Assembly (NCBI GenBank): GCA_000149265.1
Contig: CH002977.1
Coordinates: 305,205 to 369,204, forward strand
Length of the DNA: 64,000 nucleotides
Source of the DNA: Ciona savignyi
Taxonomy: Eukaryota > Chordata > Ascidiacea > Phlebobranchia > Cionidae
Reading direction: 5' to 3'
A program made the position numbers and the translations under genes. Under the pieces are notes generated by a model, which was not told the DNA's origin, did no database searches, and was given only the letters and a program-made list of their open reading frames with translations. Positions 10,214 to 22,547 of the stretch are shown one piece after another (positions within the stretch are counted from its first letter, which is position 1; each line of letters begins with the position of its first letter).

Positions 10214-12215
10214 TTAAGTGGTCAATGACTTTCCTCCATCAATCTGTACCAGCTCCCCGGTAATCATCGATGCTTTGTCGGATGCTAGGAAACAAATCAC
10301 ATCAGCGACTTCCGTTTTGCTTACGAGGCATCCGTTCAAACTAGTTGTCCAACTCGCGTAAAAACTTTCTCTGGCATCAGTATCCACGGCATCGTGTATA
10401 TTCGTACGGACCACACCCGGGCTGGGAAAACAATGGTGGTGATTCCACAATGTTTTGTGAAATAAAGGTGTTGATTGTGCATCTGCTAACTGTTTTGTTG
10501 GGAAAAGTTGCCGATGTACGGAAGGGGTATGGGCTTAAAATTTTAAAATAAAATTTTGGAGGGTTTTGAGTTTAGGTTGCAGATCTAAGCTTCAATTTTA
10601 AATTGTGAAAAAATCCAAGACTTTTCATATCAGGATTTTGAGTGACAAATGTTTTTTTTGTGAGGTCAATTTGCATTGGAGAGATAGGAAGAATAATTAG
10701 TTAAACGCCTCCTAAATAGATTAGGTAAAAGAAAGAAAGCTGTACAAATATGTGGCCTGAATACAAATATGTGGCCTTTTAGGAGTTTTGATAGTAATAT
10801 ATAATTTAAAATAACAAAACATGGATAGTAAGTTTAAATTCGTAAGTCAGGAACCCGTTAGTTTCGTCTTATAGAAACCATATAGGTTAGGTTATAGCAA
10901 TATAGCACACAGTCAACGTGTTCTTTTCAAAAAGTAGTTGTTTTCACTCCCATCTAGGTAGTAAGAATAGTGAATTCACTTACCATACTGCGTTGCAACG
11001 AACACCATCCTTGGCAAAGCCTAAACGTGGGTTTATTATATCAACAAAAAATAGAAAACAATTATCCTACATATTGAATGTCTATTGAAGTAAAGTTTTA
11101 ACATAACCTTAACTTTAATTAGAACTATAAAACTAATGCACTTTTAAAATACACAATTCCATTGATCAAAACAAATGCTGATGGTAATCATTGTAGATAA
11201 ATAACTAATTACCTGCAGCTGTTGATTTTGTTAGGTATCCAATTGCAGTTTTGGACATCGCATACACCAAAACTTCTGGTTCAAATACTTCACGAACTGA
11301 ACTGCATAAGTTTACAATATTTCCTGCAAATATTTAAGTCAATATTGACTATAAACTGTCAAATTTGTATCCTATTTGTATCTCAAGGCTGCTTTTGACC
11401 TTTTGTCTTGATTAAATGTTGTTTCGCAATTTTTGTAAGATATATAGGAGCCTTGACATTGACATCGAATATCTTGTCGAACTTTTCGCTGGTATACTGT
11501 TTAGAATATATGCAAATGGAGTTAGAATGTTGCAGTATATTTCAGCTTAAAGGTATGTCTACGAGTATGTGTAGATTTGACCAATAAAAGACTACTGCGA
11601 GGTTATCAAAGTTATTGTAGATTGTCATGCATGGTCTTCAATGTTATATTTTTTAATTTGGTAGAAAACCATTAATTCACTTGGTTTAGACAATGTACAA
11701 TATATTAATACTTTGCTAAATGACACAACCAACTTGCTAATATTTTTTAAAGGCTATCTGTGTCTGCAGGCATTTACTTCGTCAATTGTAAAAAACTCAA
11801 GAACTCCAGCGTTGTTAACTAATACATCAAGTTGTCCGAACTTCTCTATAACTGCATCCATTAAGTGGTCCATGTCTTCTTGTTTAGTAAGATCACCAGT
11901 CACTTCCAAAACCTAAAAATGTCGATACACTGTTTTAGCACAAAGGTGTTGTATTACAAACTTAGGGGTATTTAATAACTAGTAGTAACCGTATATTTTT
12001 GCCATGTATGTATATAAAAGCCAACATACTATACCCTCTTTCCTTTATTTAAGAAACTTGGTGTTTTGTACTAACCTGAGGAGACCCATTTTGCATACAA
12101 AGTTTTGCAACCTCGCTCAATTTATGTTTATGGCATAGCGGAGCGGTGATACACAGACATGCGGCTTCCTTGGCAAATTCTTTCGCTGTTTCTGCACCGA
12201 TCCCTCTTGAACTAC
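10214..12215 (-). CDS. Classical short-chain dehydrogenase/reductase, copy 2
   Basis: Paralogue of the gene at 3028-4744 with the same exon lengths: 12076-12215, 11778-11912, 11400-11496, 11213-11323, 10984-11020 and 10214-10421. Motifs are intact: GSSRGIG, LVNNAG, the catalytic YAMSK, the NAVCPGVVRTN segment and ITGELVQIDGGKSL at the end. Replacements against copy 1 are scattered and mostly mild. The first coding exon is unresolved; the candidate ending at 13341 would give VAG instead of VTG at the nucleotide-binding turn, which could weaken the enzyme or mean that the true first exon lies elsewhere. The first intron carries the unit 2 SINE pair. Confidence 0.87.
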
Positions 12216-12514
12216 CTGTTTTCAGGAACTTGAATGTATTTTTTACACATGTAAAGTTACGATTTTTCTTTCCAAGTCTTTAAATTGCACACACAAACAT
12301 ACTATATGTGTATATATAGGACTATATTTGTATGTAAATAGAAAGTAACAATTAAAAATAGATATTAAACAATAAAAACCGAAAAGAGTAAAATTTAAAA
12401 AATTCTTAGAAAATAAAATATTTGTTCTATTTCGGTAAATGGGAAAATTCGAGGTTAATAATTATCAGTTTACCCAGCGCCTTTCATTGATTTATCGGAA
12501 CTATAGGACAGGAT

Positions 12515-12775
12515 ATTAATGTTTATGCCCTTAAATGGTAAACCACGGGGTTAACACACCGGCAATCGTCAGATCACCTCGGCCAACCGTTGGGTTACCG
12601 GAGCTATTGCAGTGTTTTGTGTATGATACACAGGTTCCTTTAATTTGGTAGGGCCTATTAATTCGCTGGGTTCAGACAAATTCCGATAAGAGCCTTGCCG
12701 ACCAGGTTCAAACCTTAAACCTTGCAGTTGAAAGACGTCGCACTAAACCATCAGACTACCCGGTCGGACAGGTTC
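12515..12775 (-). repeat. tRNA-derived SINE, minus strand (unit 2 copy)
   Basis: Shares its insertion site with the element at 5097-5388, with a second remnant just before it (about 12432-12512). The head at 12720-12775 shows the reverse of the AGTGCGACGTC-type A-box region. Confidence 0.75.
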
Positions 12776-13887
12776 TCTTAATTTCTTGGCCAAACTGGCT
12801 AGCTAGCAACCAGTTTCGATCAAATCACAGTTCGAGTAAAATCTAACGCCAATTTTTTTGCTTTCTTAACTCTTACTGAGATTTAAGATAAATGTAAATT
12901 ATGAGCGATATACTTGTTATTAGAACAACCCTCTTTGATGTTTCCATACTGGTTATCGCATTTAAGGTAAAAGCAGAAACCAAAATCAGTTGTATATAGT
13001 ATAGACAACACAAACTTGCCAAAGTTATATTACAAAAACAAATTAGTTTATTAAAATATTTGATCTGGTAAAAATGATTGAAGATTGAGTAATAACGAAA
13101 TTTATCTATGTTGACTTTATCATGTTAAATAAAATAATATGCTTAAGGTAATTACGGCCATTTGACAACGATTTATAACACTAAGAATTAAAGATTGCTC
13201 TGACTATAATCCACCGAATGTCTTGCTGCTGTGACAGTCCCGTTACAAGCGACGATCTGTTCCATTTTCATGCCTCTACAAGCGATGAAAAATTAGCGGC
13301 CACTGACTGTTAAAGCAAAATGCGATCAAGCCTGACGCACCAGCCACAAAGACAATTGTGGTAACCCCTATATGACGTGCTAATAATTAAAGCCAGGCGA
13401 ATCATTGTCACATAGTTTATCGCTACCACGTCATTGTCGTTAGTCAAATCATTATAACTTGCACCCACACCCCACTACAATGACCTTAATTATGCTAAGT
13501 TGGCAGATTGGTCGCCAAATTGTCATGGTCGTACTTAAAGGCTCGACACACCGAATATAAAGTATTACTGTATTTTTAGGAACCAATGTTAAACTGGTTA
13601 TTATGGGTTCGGAGTTAGCATGTCCATAGTTTGCCTTATCAAGGGGGTTCCCACTACCGGAAAAATGTAAAAAGGTGGGCCCCTTTTCAGCAATATTTTC
13701 AAAATCTTTGGACTGGAAGGAAACATTTACTTACAATTTCTAGGGTAGTTAAAGATGTATAACTTGAACCGGAAAAACATATAGAATAACGGAGTTTACA
13801 CCGAAAACCCCCCAGGTATTTGTACTTTTATTTGGATTAAACACATAACACCACAGCAAGAAGGCACACCATCCCTGCGTTACACAT

Positions 13888-14418
13888 ATTGTTGCGGGTG
13901 TAGCAACGTTCTGCCTGACCCTCTTAATCTGACGGCTGGCGATAAGTGACCACTTGCTCTAATGCACCTGATCAGTTTGCAACCAGTAAACCTCCCTCGG
14001 TTAACAGACACTACTTGTATTTACAGTTGCACAGATTTAGGGTTTCAGGTGATTAAAAGTGTTTCGTTTGATCACTATAAAATAAACATTAACCGGTTAT
14101 TGTAAAGGATTACGTACACGTATTACACAATCAGTTCTACACAACATCTATACACGTATTCTAACAAACTATATACCAAAGATAAGCGGCCAATTACAAC
14201 AAATAGTACATAGGCAATTACAGTGCACAACAATGAGGCCAACGGGTTTAAATACCCTATAGGGAGAAGAAATACAGGCGATACGGTCGATCATGCAGGA
14301 CGTTCTATTGTTCCGCTCCATATAATGAACGCAATATAATCACACAGCGATTGATCGGGTCAGCCCAATAGCATTATCAATCAAGGGAGTTTAAATGAGT
14401 TTCCCTGCCACATTTTAC
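13888..14418. mobile_element. 531-base insertion flanked by ACACAT repeats (solo LTR-like?)
   Basis: Unit 1 and unit 2 align up to 13885. The next 531 bases have no counterpart in unit 1, and weak similarity seems to resume after them. The insert is bounded by ACACAT at 13882-13887 and again at 14419-14424, as a target-site duplication would be. It has no long reading frame, begins near TGTTGCGGGTG and ends near TTTTACACA, and carries a TATA-like ACTATAAAATAAAC at about 14077. A solo LTR is possible but unproven. Confidence 0.4.
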
Positions 14419-14743
14419 ACACATAAAAATATATTTAAATAAAAAAGGGATTAACAAAAACACGTGTACAAAAGGTGTGCGACTTATAAAAAAAACTATT
14501 TTATATTAGAAAACAGTGTTATTATTTATTGGGAAATTATCTTGGGGGCGGGGGTGAGGCCCGGTCAGATGGAATTGGGATTGACCGGACCGCGTTCTTT
14601 CGGGTGGATGATGGTATTATCTGGAGCACCTGTGGGATGAAAAGTTTCCAGGGGACGTGTAAACCACGAACCAGTACTAGGGTCGTGTCAAAAGGGAGTG
14701 GGACATACGGTTGTATTTTACCTGAGGAACTTTATACTTTGTC

Positions 14744-15037
14744 CGGCCCGGTGGTCTAGCGGTTAAGTGCGTCGCCTTTCAATCGAAAGGTTGCAGGTGC
14801 GAAACTGGTCGCTAGCTGGTCGGTTGTGTCCTTGGGCAAGGCACTTTACGGACATTGCCTGAACCCAGCGGATTAATGGGTTCTACCAAATTGAAGGAAC
14901 GTGTCTATCATATACAACAAACTGCAATAGCTCTCGTAACCCGACGATGGGCGCGAGGTGATCTGACGATTGCCCGTGTGATAACCCCCTAGGTTTTCCC
15001 ATTCACGGGGATAAACATGAATATCCTATCCTATCCT
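14744..15037 (+). repeat. Full-length tRNA-derived SINE (best copy)
   Basis: The 5' head GGTCTAGCGGTTAAGTGCG matches a tRNA A box, and GGTTGCAGGTGCGAAACTGG stands in the B-box place. The body follows: GTGTCCTTGGGCAAGGCAC, CCAGCGGATTAATGGGTTCT, GTAACCCGACGATGGGCGCG and CATTCACGGGGATAAACATG, then the tail ATCCTATCCTATCCTA. The ATCCT repeat tail is typical of 3' slippage in SINEs. It resembles the composite SINE reported from Ciona. Confidence 0.88.
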
Positions 15038-15962
15038 AAATTAGGGCCGATCGTCGATTGAAAATTTAATTGACAAAATGGTTATTTTATAACTTGATAT
15101 GTTATTTTTATTTTAACCAACCTATCCACACGATTGCCAAACCGTCGCCGATGCTCTACAACGTTATGGAAAAAGACGGGTCGTGTCATCAGCTACGTAA
15201 GAATAGTCGGGGGTCTACGGGAACTATTTTAAAGGGTAATAAGAATAAATGGATAATATTATTGGTGGGAAGAAGACGATACAAAACAACTTCAGTGCAC
15301 CTCTAGCGACTTAAATTTTAAACTTTTCCAAATCGTTTTCACGCAATAAAATAAACGAACTTCAATATAGTTCGGCTTATATGGGAAATTAAGTATTTCC
15401 TTGGCAGGATTATTACAGATTAAGCGTGATATCACGATTACGGATTACTAGACTATTGTTGGCAGGTTATTATGGTGAAGATTTGGTGGAGAGCAGAAAT
15501 ACCACCTTTTACTACTGTAGTTCTAGATTTTCGGACAGTGATTTCAGTTCCTTTTTCATTTTCGTACATAAAGCATGAATACACGACATCAATTTATTAG
15601 TTGAAACAAAGGCAGTGAGCGATACAGTCATAGTGCACCAGCGGATTTCAATAACAATAATAAGGACGACAAAATACATGCTAAAATATAACACATAGAG
15701 GTAATACACAGTGGAACATTGAGGATACGGCGCATGCAAATAGGTAGATTATTTCGGTGAACAACGCATCAATGTTTCTTCGTTTTCTGGAAAAATAAAA
15801 TTGCCACTGAAAAAAAAAATGAAAGACGTCATAATAAGAATACTACGACCAATTAGGTTGGTGGGTTTATGTGTGGAATTTTAGCCGAGGAAGTTTAATG
15901 TTCGAAAATGGTCAGCAACTGTACAGTTGTGTAATTGTGTGCATGGCACTTAGCGCACAGCC

Positions 15963-16062
15963 NNNNNNNNNNNNNNNNNNNNNNNNNNNNNNNNNNNNNN
16001 NNNNNNNNNNNNNNNNNNNNNNNNNNNNNNNNNNNNNNNNNNNNNNNNNNNNNNNNNNNNNN
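15963..16062. other. Assembly gap, 100 N
   Basis: Exactly one hundred N, the usual placeholder for a gap of unknown size. The sequence right after it is SINE, so a repeat probably broke the assembly. Confidence 0.98.
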
Positions 16063-16140
16063 CTGACGATTGCACGTGTTTTAACCCCCTTCGTTTTCCC
16101 ATTTATGAGGATAAACATGAATATCCAATCCTACACATTA
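16063..16140 (+). repeat. SINE 3' fragment abutting the gap
   Basis: CTGACGATTGCACGTGTTTT, then CCCATTTATGAGGATAAACA and TGAATATCCAATCCTA, matching the last 75 bases of the SINE at 14744-15037. The 5' part is probably hidden in the gap. Confidence 0.8.
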
Positions 16141-16167
16141 CTTAACAACCAACAAGAATCCTTGAAG

Positions 16168-16250
16168 TGGTTCGGCCGTGTGGCCGAACGGTTAACGCGA
16201 CCAAACATTTATCAACTAAAAACCATCATGGGTTTAAAACTTAACTCAAT
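16168..16250 (+). repeat. Ser-tRNA-like short element
   Basis: GGCCGTGTGGCCGAACGGTT looks like the D-arm and A box of a class II tRNA, and CATCATGGGTTTAAAAC stands where a B box would be. A minus-strand relative with a better B box lies at 37093-37200. There is no intact cloverleaf, so this is a tRNA-derived repeat, not a working tRNA gene. Confidence 0.45.
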
Positions 16251-16427
16251 TAAAAAACCTTGGATTACCGTCGTTGACCGAAAGGCTTTAAATCGTCCTG
16301 ATTGAGCCCACCATGCCCTAGTTAAAATGAGTCTACTATGGGTTCCAAACTGGGTTAAGTTGGGTTAAAAAACAACTTCCAGTCGGCACCCCACCACATA
16401 CAAGCTTCTAAATAATCGAAAAATAAC

Positions 16428-19400
16428 TTAAATGACCCTACAATTTACCATTGAACTGCTCAGTATCGGTTTTCTTTTTGGTTTACGCTTAATATCTCCA
16501 ACGCATAGCGTGTTCTGTTGGATATATTTGCGATAATCAGATGATAGAAGGTGCCATTGTTCGGTGTGCAGTACTCCGTGGTAGTTGTTCAACATAAAAG
16601 TTGTGATCCTGGTGTCCAGACCTTTTAACATTGTCGAAACGTTCTAAAATCAATTAGACATTTTTATTTACTTAATTCTTACATTTAAAAACGAATATAG
16701 TGACGGATTAATTAGTCAAAAAAACATGTAATAAAGCATCAGACTGCTAACCAGATCATGTGTTTAAAACTAGCCACTTCCTCAGGCAAAATAACTCGAT
16801 GAGGCAGTGCGCCTCTTTTCAAGTTAAGGGTTGAAAATGATTTGGTTTGATAACCAGACATGACGCACCATATTGTATTATTACTAAACTAATGAATTCT
16901 AGAGTTTCTACAAAGCAAAAAATAACCAAGTTACACAGAGAACCAACCTCATTCCATTTATCCTTTGCTGCAATTTTTAGCAGCTGATCGGTTCCAATTC
17001 TCAAAGAACAGGCATTTTCAACTGATATCGCTCTCACAATATGATCAGAGAGATTTTCCACAAGATCTGTCCTGTACCCTATCCCCTGTTGAGATTACAT
17101 ATAGATATGTTCATGTGATCAAAAGCAACCACTTTCTAGTCGTTTGTTCTGGGACAAGGCACTTGGTAATGTAAATCCCACGTTAAAATGCGCAGATCTG
17201 AAACTGAAGCAATGTAATCATATTTAGTACAACGGAATTGCCTTAGTAGTCCGACAACAGGCATGGACTAATATGAAGAATGCACGTTGTTACAAGTCAG
17301 GCTTCAAATTTTGAGTGTCCTTTACAACAGTAGTCCCCAACCTTTTTCTCGCTTCGAACTGGTAAAGATTTAATAATTTTACTGCAGCCCATTAAGGGAA
17401 TGTTAATTATTTGTAGTGTAGAATTTGCCTACAATAGCACGTGCGGAAGATTTTTTAAAAGCGTTGTTAAAGAAAAAATATCATTTTTGCTAATCTTTTT
17501 GAATGACTCCTCAATGTTAGATAATGTTGAATTGCACAAAAAGATTTCCAGAAAAATGTGCTAACAAGCGACTTTGTAATGTCAGAAAGAAATGGACTCC
17601 TCTGAAACTTAAGGAACTTTCACAAGTAAAAAACACACTGCAAATCTCTTGTAACCCGATGGTGGGCGTGAGGTATTCTGACAATCCGCATTTTCCCATT
17701 CATGAGGATAAACATCAATAACCTAGATCCTAATAATTGCTGAATTACCTTTTGCACATGTCTCTTAATTATACAACTTACTTGAAATATTTGCAGAAAC
17801 TCCTTGTTTGTTGATAAGTGTACAAAATAGAGCACAACACAATTTAAACAGGCTGTCATTAGCCTGTTCACCACAGATTGAATAGGTCCACCCCAATTAA
17901 CTGTACCAAGCTTTGCCAGCAGTACGTCAGTGTCAAGAATAACTTGGGTGATATTTTCCTTGTTCTGTAACACATTGAGTTATTTTTTATAATTCAAAAG
18001 TTTAAGTTTAAGAGGATATTCATGTTTTATGCCTATAAATGCGTAAATACAAGAGGCATTTATGGGGTAATGTGATCGGTTCCAGGCAATTGCTTCCCAA
18101 TCTGTATACGAGGGTAAGTACATAACAGATGCTTCCTAACTAAATAATATTTGCTGTGATAATGCGACTGGGTATTATTACCTTTATTTAATTTACTTTC
18201 CAATTTATAGTAATGGTTGGTTATGCCATAGTTCTTTATGGACTTACTTAACATTAAATGATGTAATTTTACATTTGCTTTTAATAGAATAGGATAGGAT
18301 ATTCATGTTTATCCCCGTGAATGGGAAAACGAAGGAGGTTAACACACGGACAATCGTCAAAACACCTCACGCCCACCGTCGGGTTACCAGAGCTATTGCA
18401 GTGTGTTGTGTATGATAGACATGTTCCTTCAATTTGGTAGAACCCATTAATCTGCTGGGTTCAGTCAATGTCCATAAAGTACCTTGTCCAAGAACACAAC
18501 CGACTTGCTAACGACCAGTTTTGCACCTGCAACCTTTCGATTGAAAGGCGACGCACTTAACCGCTAGACCAACCGGCCAAATTAATAAACCTTTTTAGAT
18601 ACTAATAATGAATAATGTCAAACAATAAACTAATCCAATGCTTTACGAGAGAAGCCACGACAGCAGAATAACATTCTTCATGAATTTCCTTTCTTTGCAA
18701 GCAAAACTTCTTCGTGGCCCACAGTTGCTTAAAATGTTTTCCGTTCCATTTTAAACATTTATCTCTTAAACTGGTTAAATTAAAGCGGGAGGAAAGGTAT
18801 AATGCATCTCTTATTCCTTCTGTACAATCTGAAAATTTTATAAACAAAATGGTAAATGAGGTGTGTTTTACTTCTTTCTAGTTGCACTGGGTTATGCAAA
18901 AACAGTCATTTTGAGCTGATATTTATAAAAAAACTGTTAAACTATACTTCCACATATTTCTAGTAAAAACTTGAAAAACTGGCATAATTTTAAATTTTGA
19001 CTGCTGGTTAAGGTAAACTAAATTTTTATAATCTACCAGTATAATTAACCCTTTGACGACGACGGAACTTTTGCAGTTTTTGGCACTTTTGAGTAAGGTT
19101 GCTTTAACCTTGTTTGCTGCGAATACTGTTGGACTTAGGGAAAAACAATCTTTTACAAAGTTGTCCAGATGATAATTTTCTACAAATTGGTATTTTTATT
19201 TTTTTGATGACGTTGCAGTATTTGTAATGACGTCATAATTAGTAATTTATACTCTAATTACTCGTTACTGGTAGCTTGTAGAAGATAGTAATGTATTACA
19301 AAAGTGTTCAAAATGAAATTTCCTACAAAGTTACGTCTTTTATTTTTTGATGACATCAACTAAGCGTGATGACGTCACATAAAACTGACAAATATGGCAT

Positions 19401-22400
19401 TTCATCACCACAATCACTGTCGCCCTCGATCATGCTGGCAGCCTAATCGGCTGTAATCTATTCCGAAGTTGCCATATTTCTTCCGAATATCAAATAATAA
19501 TTGAAAAACAAAGTAAACAAAGGCGAAAAAATGAATAAATATCAATAGTAATTAGAAAAAAACCATGTACACATATGTTTACATATATCGTTGAAAAATC
19601 GAAAATGACTGGAAAACTCGAAAACAAAGATGGCTACTGCTAGTTTTATTCTCACAGCAACTGGTGTAACAATTTCAACTCCCCAGAACCCAAAAAAGCG
19701 ATATTTTACCTAAAAGTTAAACTAGATACAAAAATTTTGAAGAAAAATGTTTGGAGCAATATTACTCAAAATTTTTAAATGAAAGGACTATGTTTTTATG
19801 CGTTATTTCGAAAGATCTATTCAAATGCTTTCCAAAAATATCAAAACTAGGAAAATCCCCCAAGAAACGACTGAATTGTGCATTTTTTTTTCGGGGACAC
19901 ATCTGGGTTACAAATATGTAACCGTCGTCGTCTAAGGGTTAATGGTATTTTTCCAATATATATATAAATAAAACTATTTATTAAATTTATATTTTGGACA
20001 AAAAATCAACTAAACAAACAAAAGCTATTAATTCTATATACAATTAAACACATTTTAATATACAATTAAATATTAGGGGGAAAAAAGAAATTATCTAAAG
20101 TAAAAACCATTCTACAACTGACCTTCACAAGGTTTATGAAAGAAATGGCATTTTTCCTTTTTCACACAAAATTCCACTGCGTTCATAACAGGTGTTGCAC
20201 CGTACATGTCAGCAGCACTTGCAAGAGCCACAAGCTCCTCAAAACTAAACATCGACATCTCAACTGGACAGCCATAGATGAAGAGCAGAACGATGGCAAA
20301 ATTTTCAGCAGAAATGCCAACTAATTAAGGGTAAAACATGCTTACACTTTAAAGATCAACTTTCTTGAAAATGCATTATGTGTTTTGGTCTTCCATTTAT
20401 AATAAACATGTTAACTAGTCACAATATACCAATTATTAAAAGCGATCAATGATTGGAAAAACTAACATTAACTAGCAGCTTCCTTGGCACTGATTTACAA
20501 GAATCAATTATAAATTATTTCCAACACTCTACCTAAAGATATTGTATCACTGTCTCTTTCCGCCCACCCTCCATTATTGCCACCTAACATGGCTTGGAAA
20601 TAAGTTGAACGGGCATTCAAAACGCATTTGTGTGTGAGAAATATTTCAGATTCCACCTGGAAATGCACAGTATTAAATAAGGGTATGACAGGAAGAATAT
20701 TTAAGTTTCATCTTTGTAAATATAAAAATTCAAAATTCGTTTTTACATGAGCAATTATTCAGAATCATCAGATAAACTTTAAACCATTAATCAATTAAGG
20801 TTATATCATTTCTGTTAATTGCCCTGCTCAAGATTAATCAAGTGGCTGGTTCCGATCAATCGAAGTTTTGGGTAAAAGCCAATGCTCTAGCCCAGGGCTT
20901 CCCAAACTTTTAAGCTCGTCGCCCCTTTTATTTTATTAAAACTTTCTGTTAAATTTTTTCACGTTTAAAAATGTAAACAAATTGCCCACGAGTCTTCAAT
21001 CGGTATCTGCCTACATCAGCACTCCTAACTTTGAACTACCTTATTATCTCTGGCTACATTAATAACAAACTATGCGACACACACAGTTGGCTATTCAAAT
21101 ATCACAATCATAATGCATTTTTTTAATCACGTGATTAATAAGTCCGCTTTGGTATGTTTGTAGCAAGCACTTAACAGCTTTAATCTCTATCCCTTGATTT
21201 AATTAGATCCTCTAGTGTGTGGTTAACTTAGTTGTCTAATCCAGTAGTATTAAAAAAATACTATAGCTTTAGCAACCAACTGGATGCAATAAGTATGATA
21301 ATAATATATTGTTATATGGAATACTTATGTTCAACCTTATCTGACATGTGCTGGCCACACTTTTGTTGCCAGCACTGATGTATAGGTTGTGAGGTCATTA
21401 ATATAGTTTTTGTTTAACTCATTTATCAATTGAGTTTAATAGAATAATTTTCTTTGGTTGATTTATTAACATCCTTACAGGAGGAAATAAATAAAATTGC
21501 CTAATCACACAAATTTCAGAATTTTTGAAACCAATATTTTACGAAGTCTTGATAAGTCTTGATCAAACGAAAAATAGTTAACCTTAATTTTCAAGTCTGG
21601 TTGATATCCACTGAGCAACATTTGATACAAGCAATTTGCCAATTTGTTTTCAACCCCAGGAGTGTTTGAATAATGCAATAGAATTGCAGGCTGCTTTTCG
21701 TGTGAATCATTTTCTGAGCAGAAAAAAGAAAATTTTGAATAAAAGATTATTTAATTACCAATTCTTTATTTTATTACAATGGAATATTCTTGTTCTATTC
21801 AAGTTGATAAAAAAGACATTATAACATAGGCAGTCATTAGATTACCCCAAGCTTATTGTAAGAGTACTGCATTGAATAGGATAACTTACCACCAAAGAAA
21901 AAAGCAATATATATATATATATATATATCCACAATCAGTTTGAGGGGAGATAGGTGTCGTGTGACATAATATATCAAAGAAATCAAAAAAGGGGCTTATG
22001 CTAAACAAAAAATACATTGATTATGATAGGAAAAAGAATTAGCTGCACGATATACTAAAACTAAAGACAAATTACTTCCCGCAATTATATTATTTTGTTC
22101 CTAAATACCATGTTTAATTGTTCCCAGATGAATAGGCAATTCTTAACAGAAAGACAAACCACAAAAGATAAGGAATTATGAGATATAGTATATACATAGA
22201 AAATGCCTTATAGCTGGCCAAGAGAAATTCAATTAGACTATGCTAATAAAGGCTTAGAAATTAACCTGCACGGTTAGTTATAGTTGAGAGTACATCATTA
22301 TCACTTTCATACAAAGAATCTACGATGATTTCTGTAACTGTATCCCTTTCTTCGCTTGAATTTGCACAATATCTGGAAGAACGCACAAATAAAAAATGTT

Positions 22401-22547
22401 TTAAATTGAAAATCATGATTTCAAATAATTGTTCTCTTACTGCTTTAAAGAATCATTCAATTCAGTGTAATATTCATTACATAAATTCTCATATTCTTTT
22501 TGAGACTTTTTGTTGAATAAAGCTGACATTCGCTTTGTTTTCGCCAT
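16428..22547 (-). CDS. BTBD8: BTBD8-like BTB/POZ protein
   Basis: Nine exons in transcript order: 22441-22547, 22266-22372, 21583-21713, 20533-20656, 20123-20320, 18647-18828, 17782-17964, 16948-17085, 16428-16643. They close in phase and give 461 residues. A BTB/POZ domain (dimerisation and adaptor fold) spans about residues 116-222, with FLTHKCVLNARSTYF, FIYGCPVEM and LVALASAADMYG. The helical part after it and the end, HTEQWHLLSSDYRKYIQ and KPILSSS, match vertebrate BTBD8 in order along the length. The first 115 residues show no clear domain. A long C-terminal extension such as that reported for vertebrate BTBD8 is absent, since the frame stops right after the KPILSSS region. Introns carry a SINE (18291-18579), SINE and hAT scraps near 17125-17735, a piggyBac-type MITE (19049-19938) and an AT repeat (21907-21928). 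Confidence 0.85.
17125..17735 (+). repeat. Broken SINE copy with inserted hAT-like relic
   Basis: 17128-17165 matches the SINE body (TCTGGGACAAGGCACTTGG) and 17640-17735 matches its 3' end (GTAACCCGATGGTGGGCGTG, CATTCATGAGGATAAACATC). Between them, from 17328, runs CAGTAGTCCCCAACCTTTTT, which looks like the terminal repeat of a hAT-type element. It lies in an intron of the BTBD8-like gene. Confidence 0.5.
18291..18579 (-). repeat. tRNA-derived SINE, minus strand, intronic
   Basis: Full-length reverse copy: AGGATAGGATATTCATG tail, CCCCGTGAATGGGAAAACG, GTCGGGTTACCAGAGC, and the head reading (reversed) GGTCTAGCGGTTAAGTGCG. It lies in a BTBD8 intron between the exons at 17782 and 18647, and is little diverged from the copy at 14744. 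Confidence 0.88.
19049..19938. mobile_element. piggyBac-type MITE (890 bp) in BTBD8 intron
   Basis: Starts CCCTTTGACGACGACGG and ends CCGTCGTCGTCTAAGGG, an inverted terminal pair with two mismatches in 17, and is flanked on both sides by TTAA (19045-19048 and 19939-19942). TTAA target duplication with a CCC terminus is the hallmark of piggyBac elements. No transposase frame lies inside, so the element is non-autonomous. It also carries two CRE octamers (19228 and 19370). Confidence 0.85.
20893..20945 (+). mobile_element. hAT-like terminal repeat relic
   Basis: CAGGGCTTCCCAAACTTTTA, then GCTCGTCGCCCCTTTT, has the look of a hAT-superfamily terminal repeat. The matching other end was not found, so limits are unknown. 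Confidence 0.35.
21907..21928. repeat. AT dinucleotide microsatellite
   Basis: Eleven AT units in an intron of the BTBD8-like gene. Confidence 0.95.

Larger units (their letters stand above)
7250..13885. repeat. Tandem segmental duplication, unit 2
   Basis: Second copy of the astacin/SDR unit in the same orientation. Exons are nearly identical to unit 1 while introns and intergenic DNA have diverged and carry indels, so coding sequence has been under constraint or the copies exchange sequence. Similarity ends near 13885, exactly where a 531-base insertion begins, and may resume weakly beyond it. Confidence 0.93.
14419..16427. other. Intergenic region with SINEs and an assembly gap
   Basis: No gene is recognised. 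It holds a full SINE (14744-15037), a SINE 3' fragment after the gap, a Ser-tRNA-like element near 16168-16250, and 100 N at 15963-16062. Short open frames at 14529, 15070 and 15512 have no family features. Confidence 0.6.
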
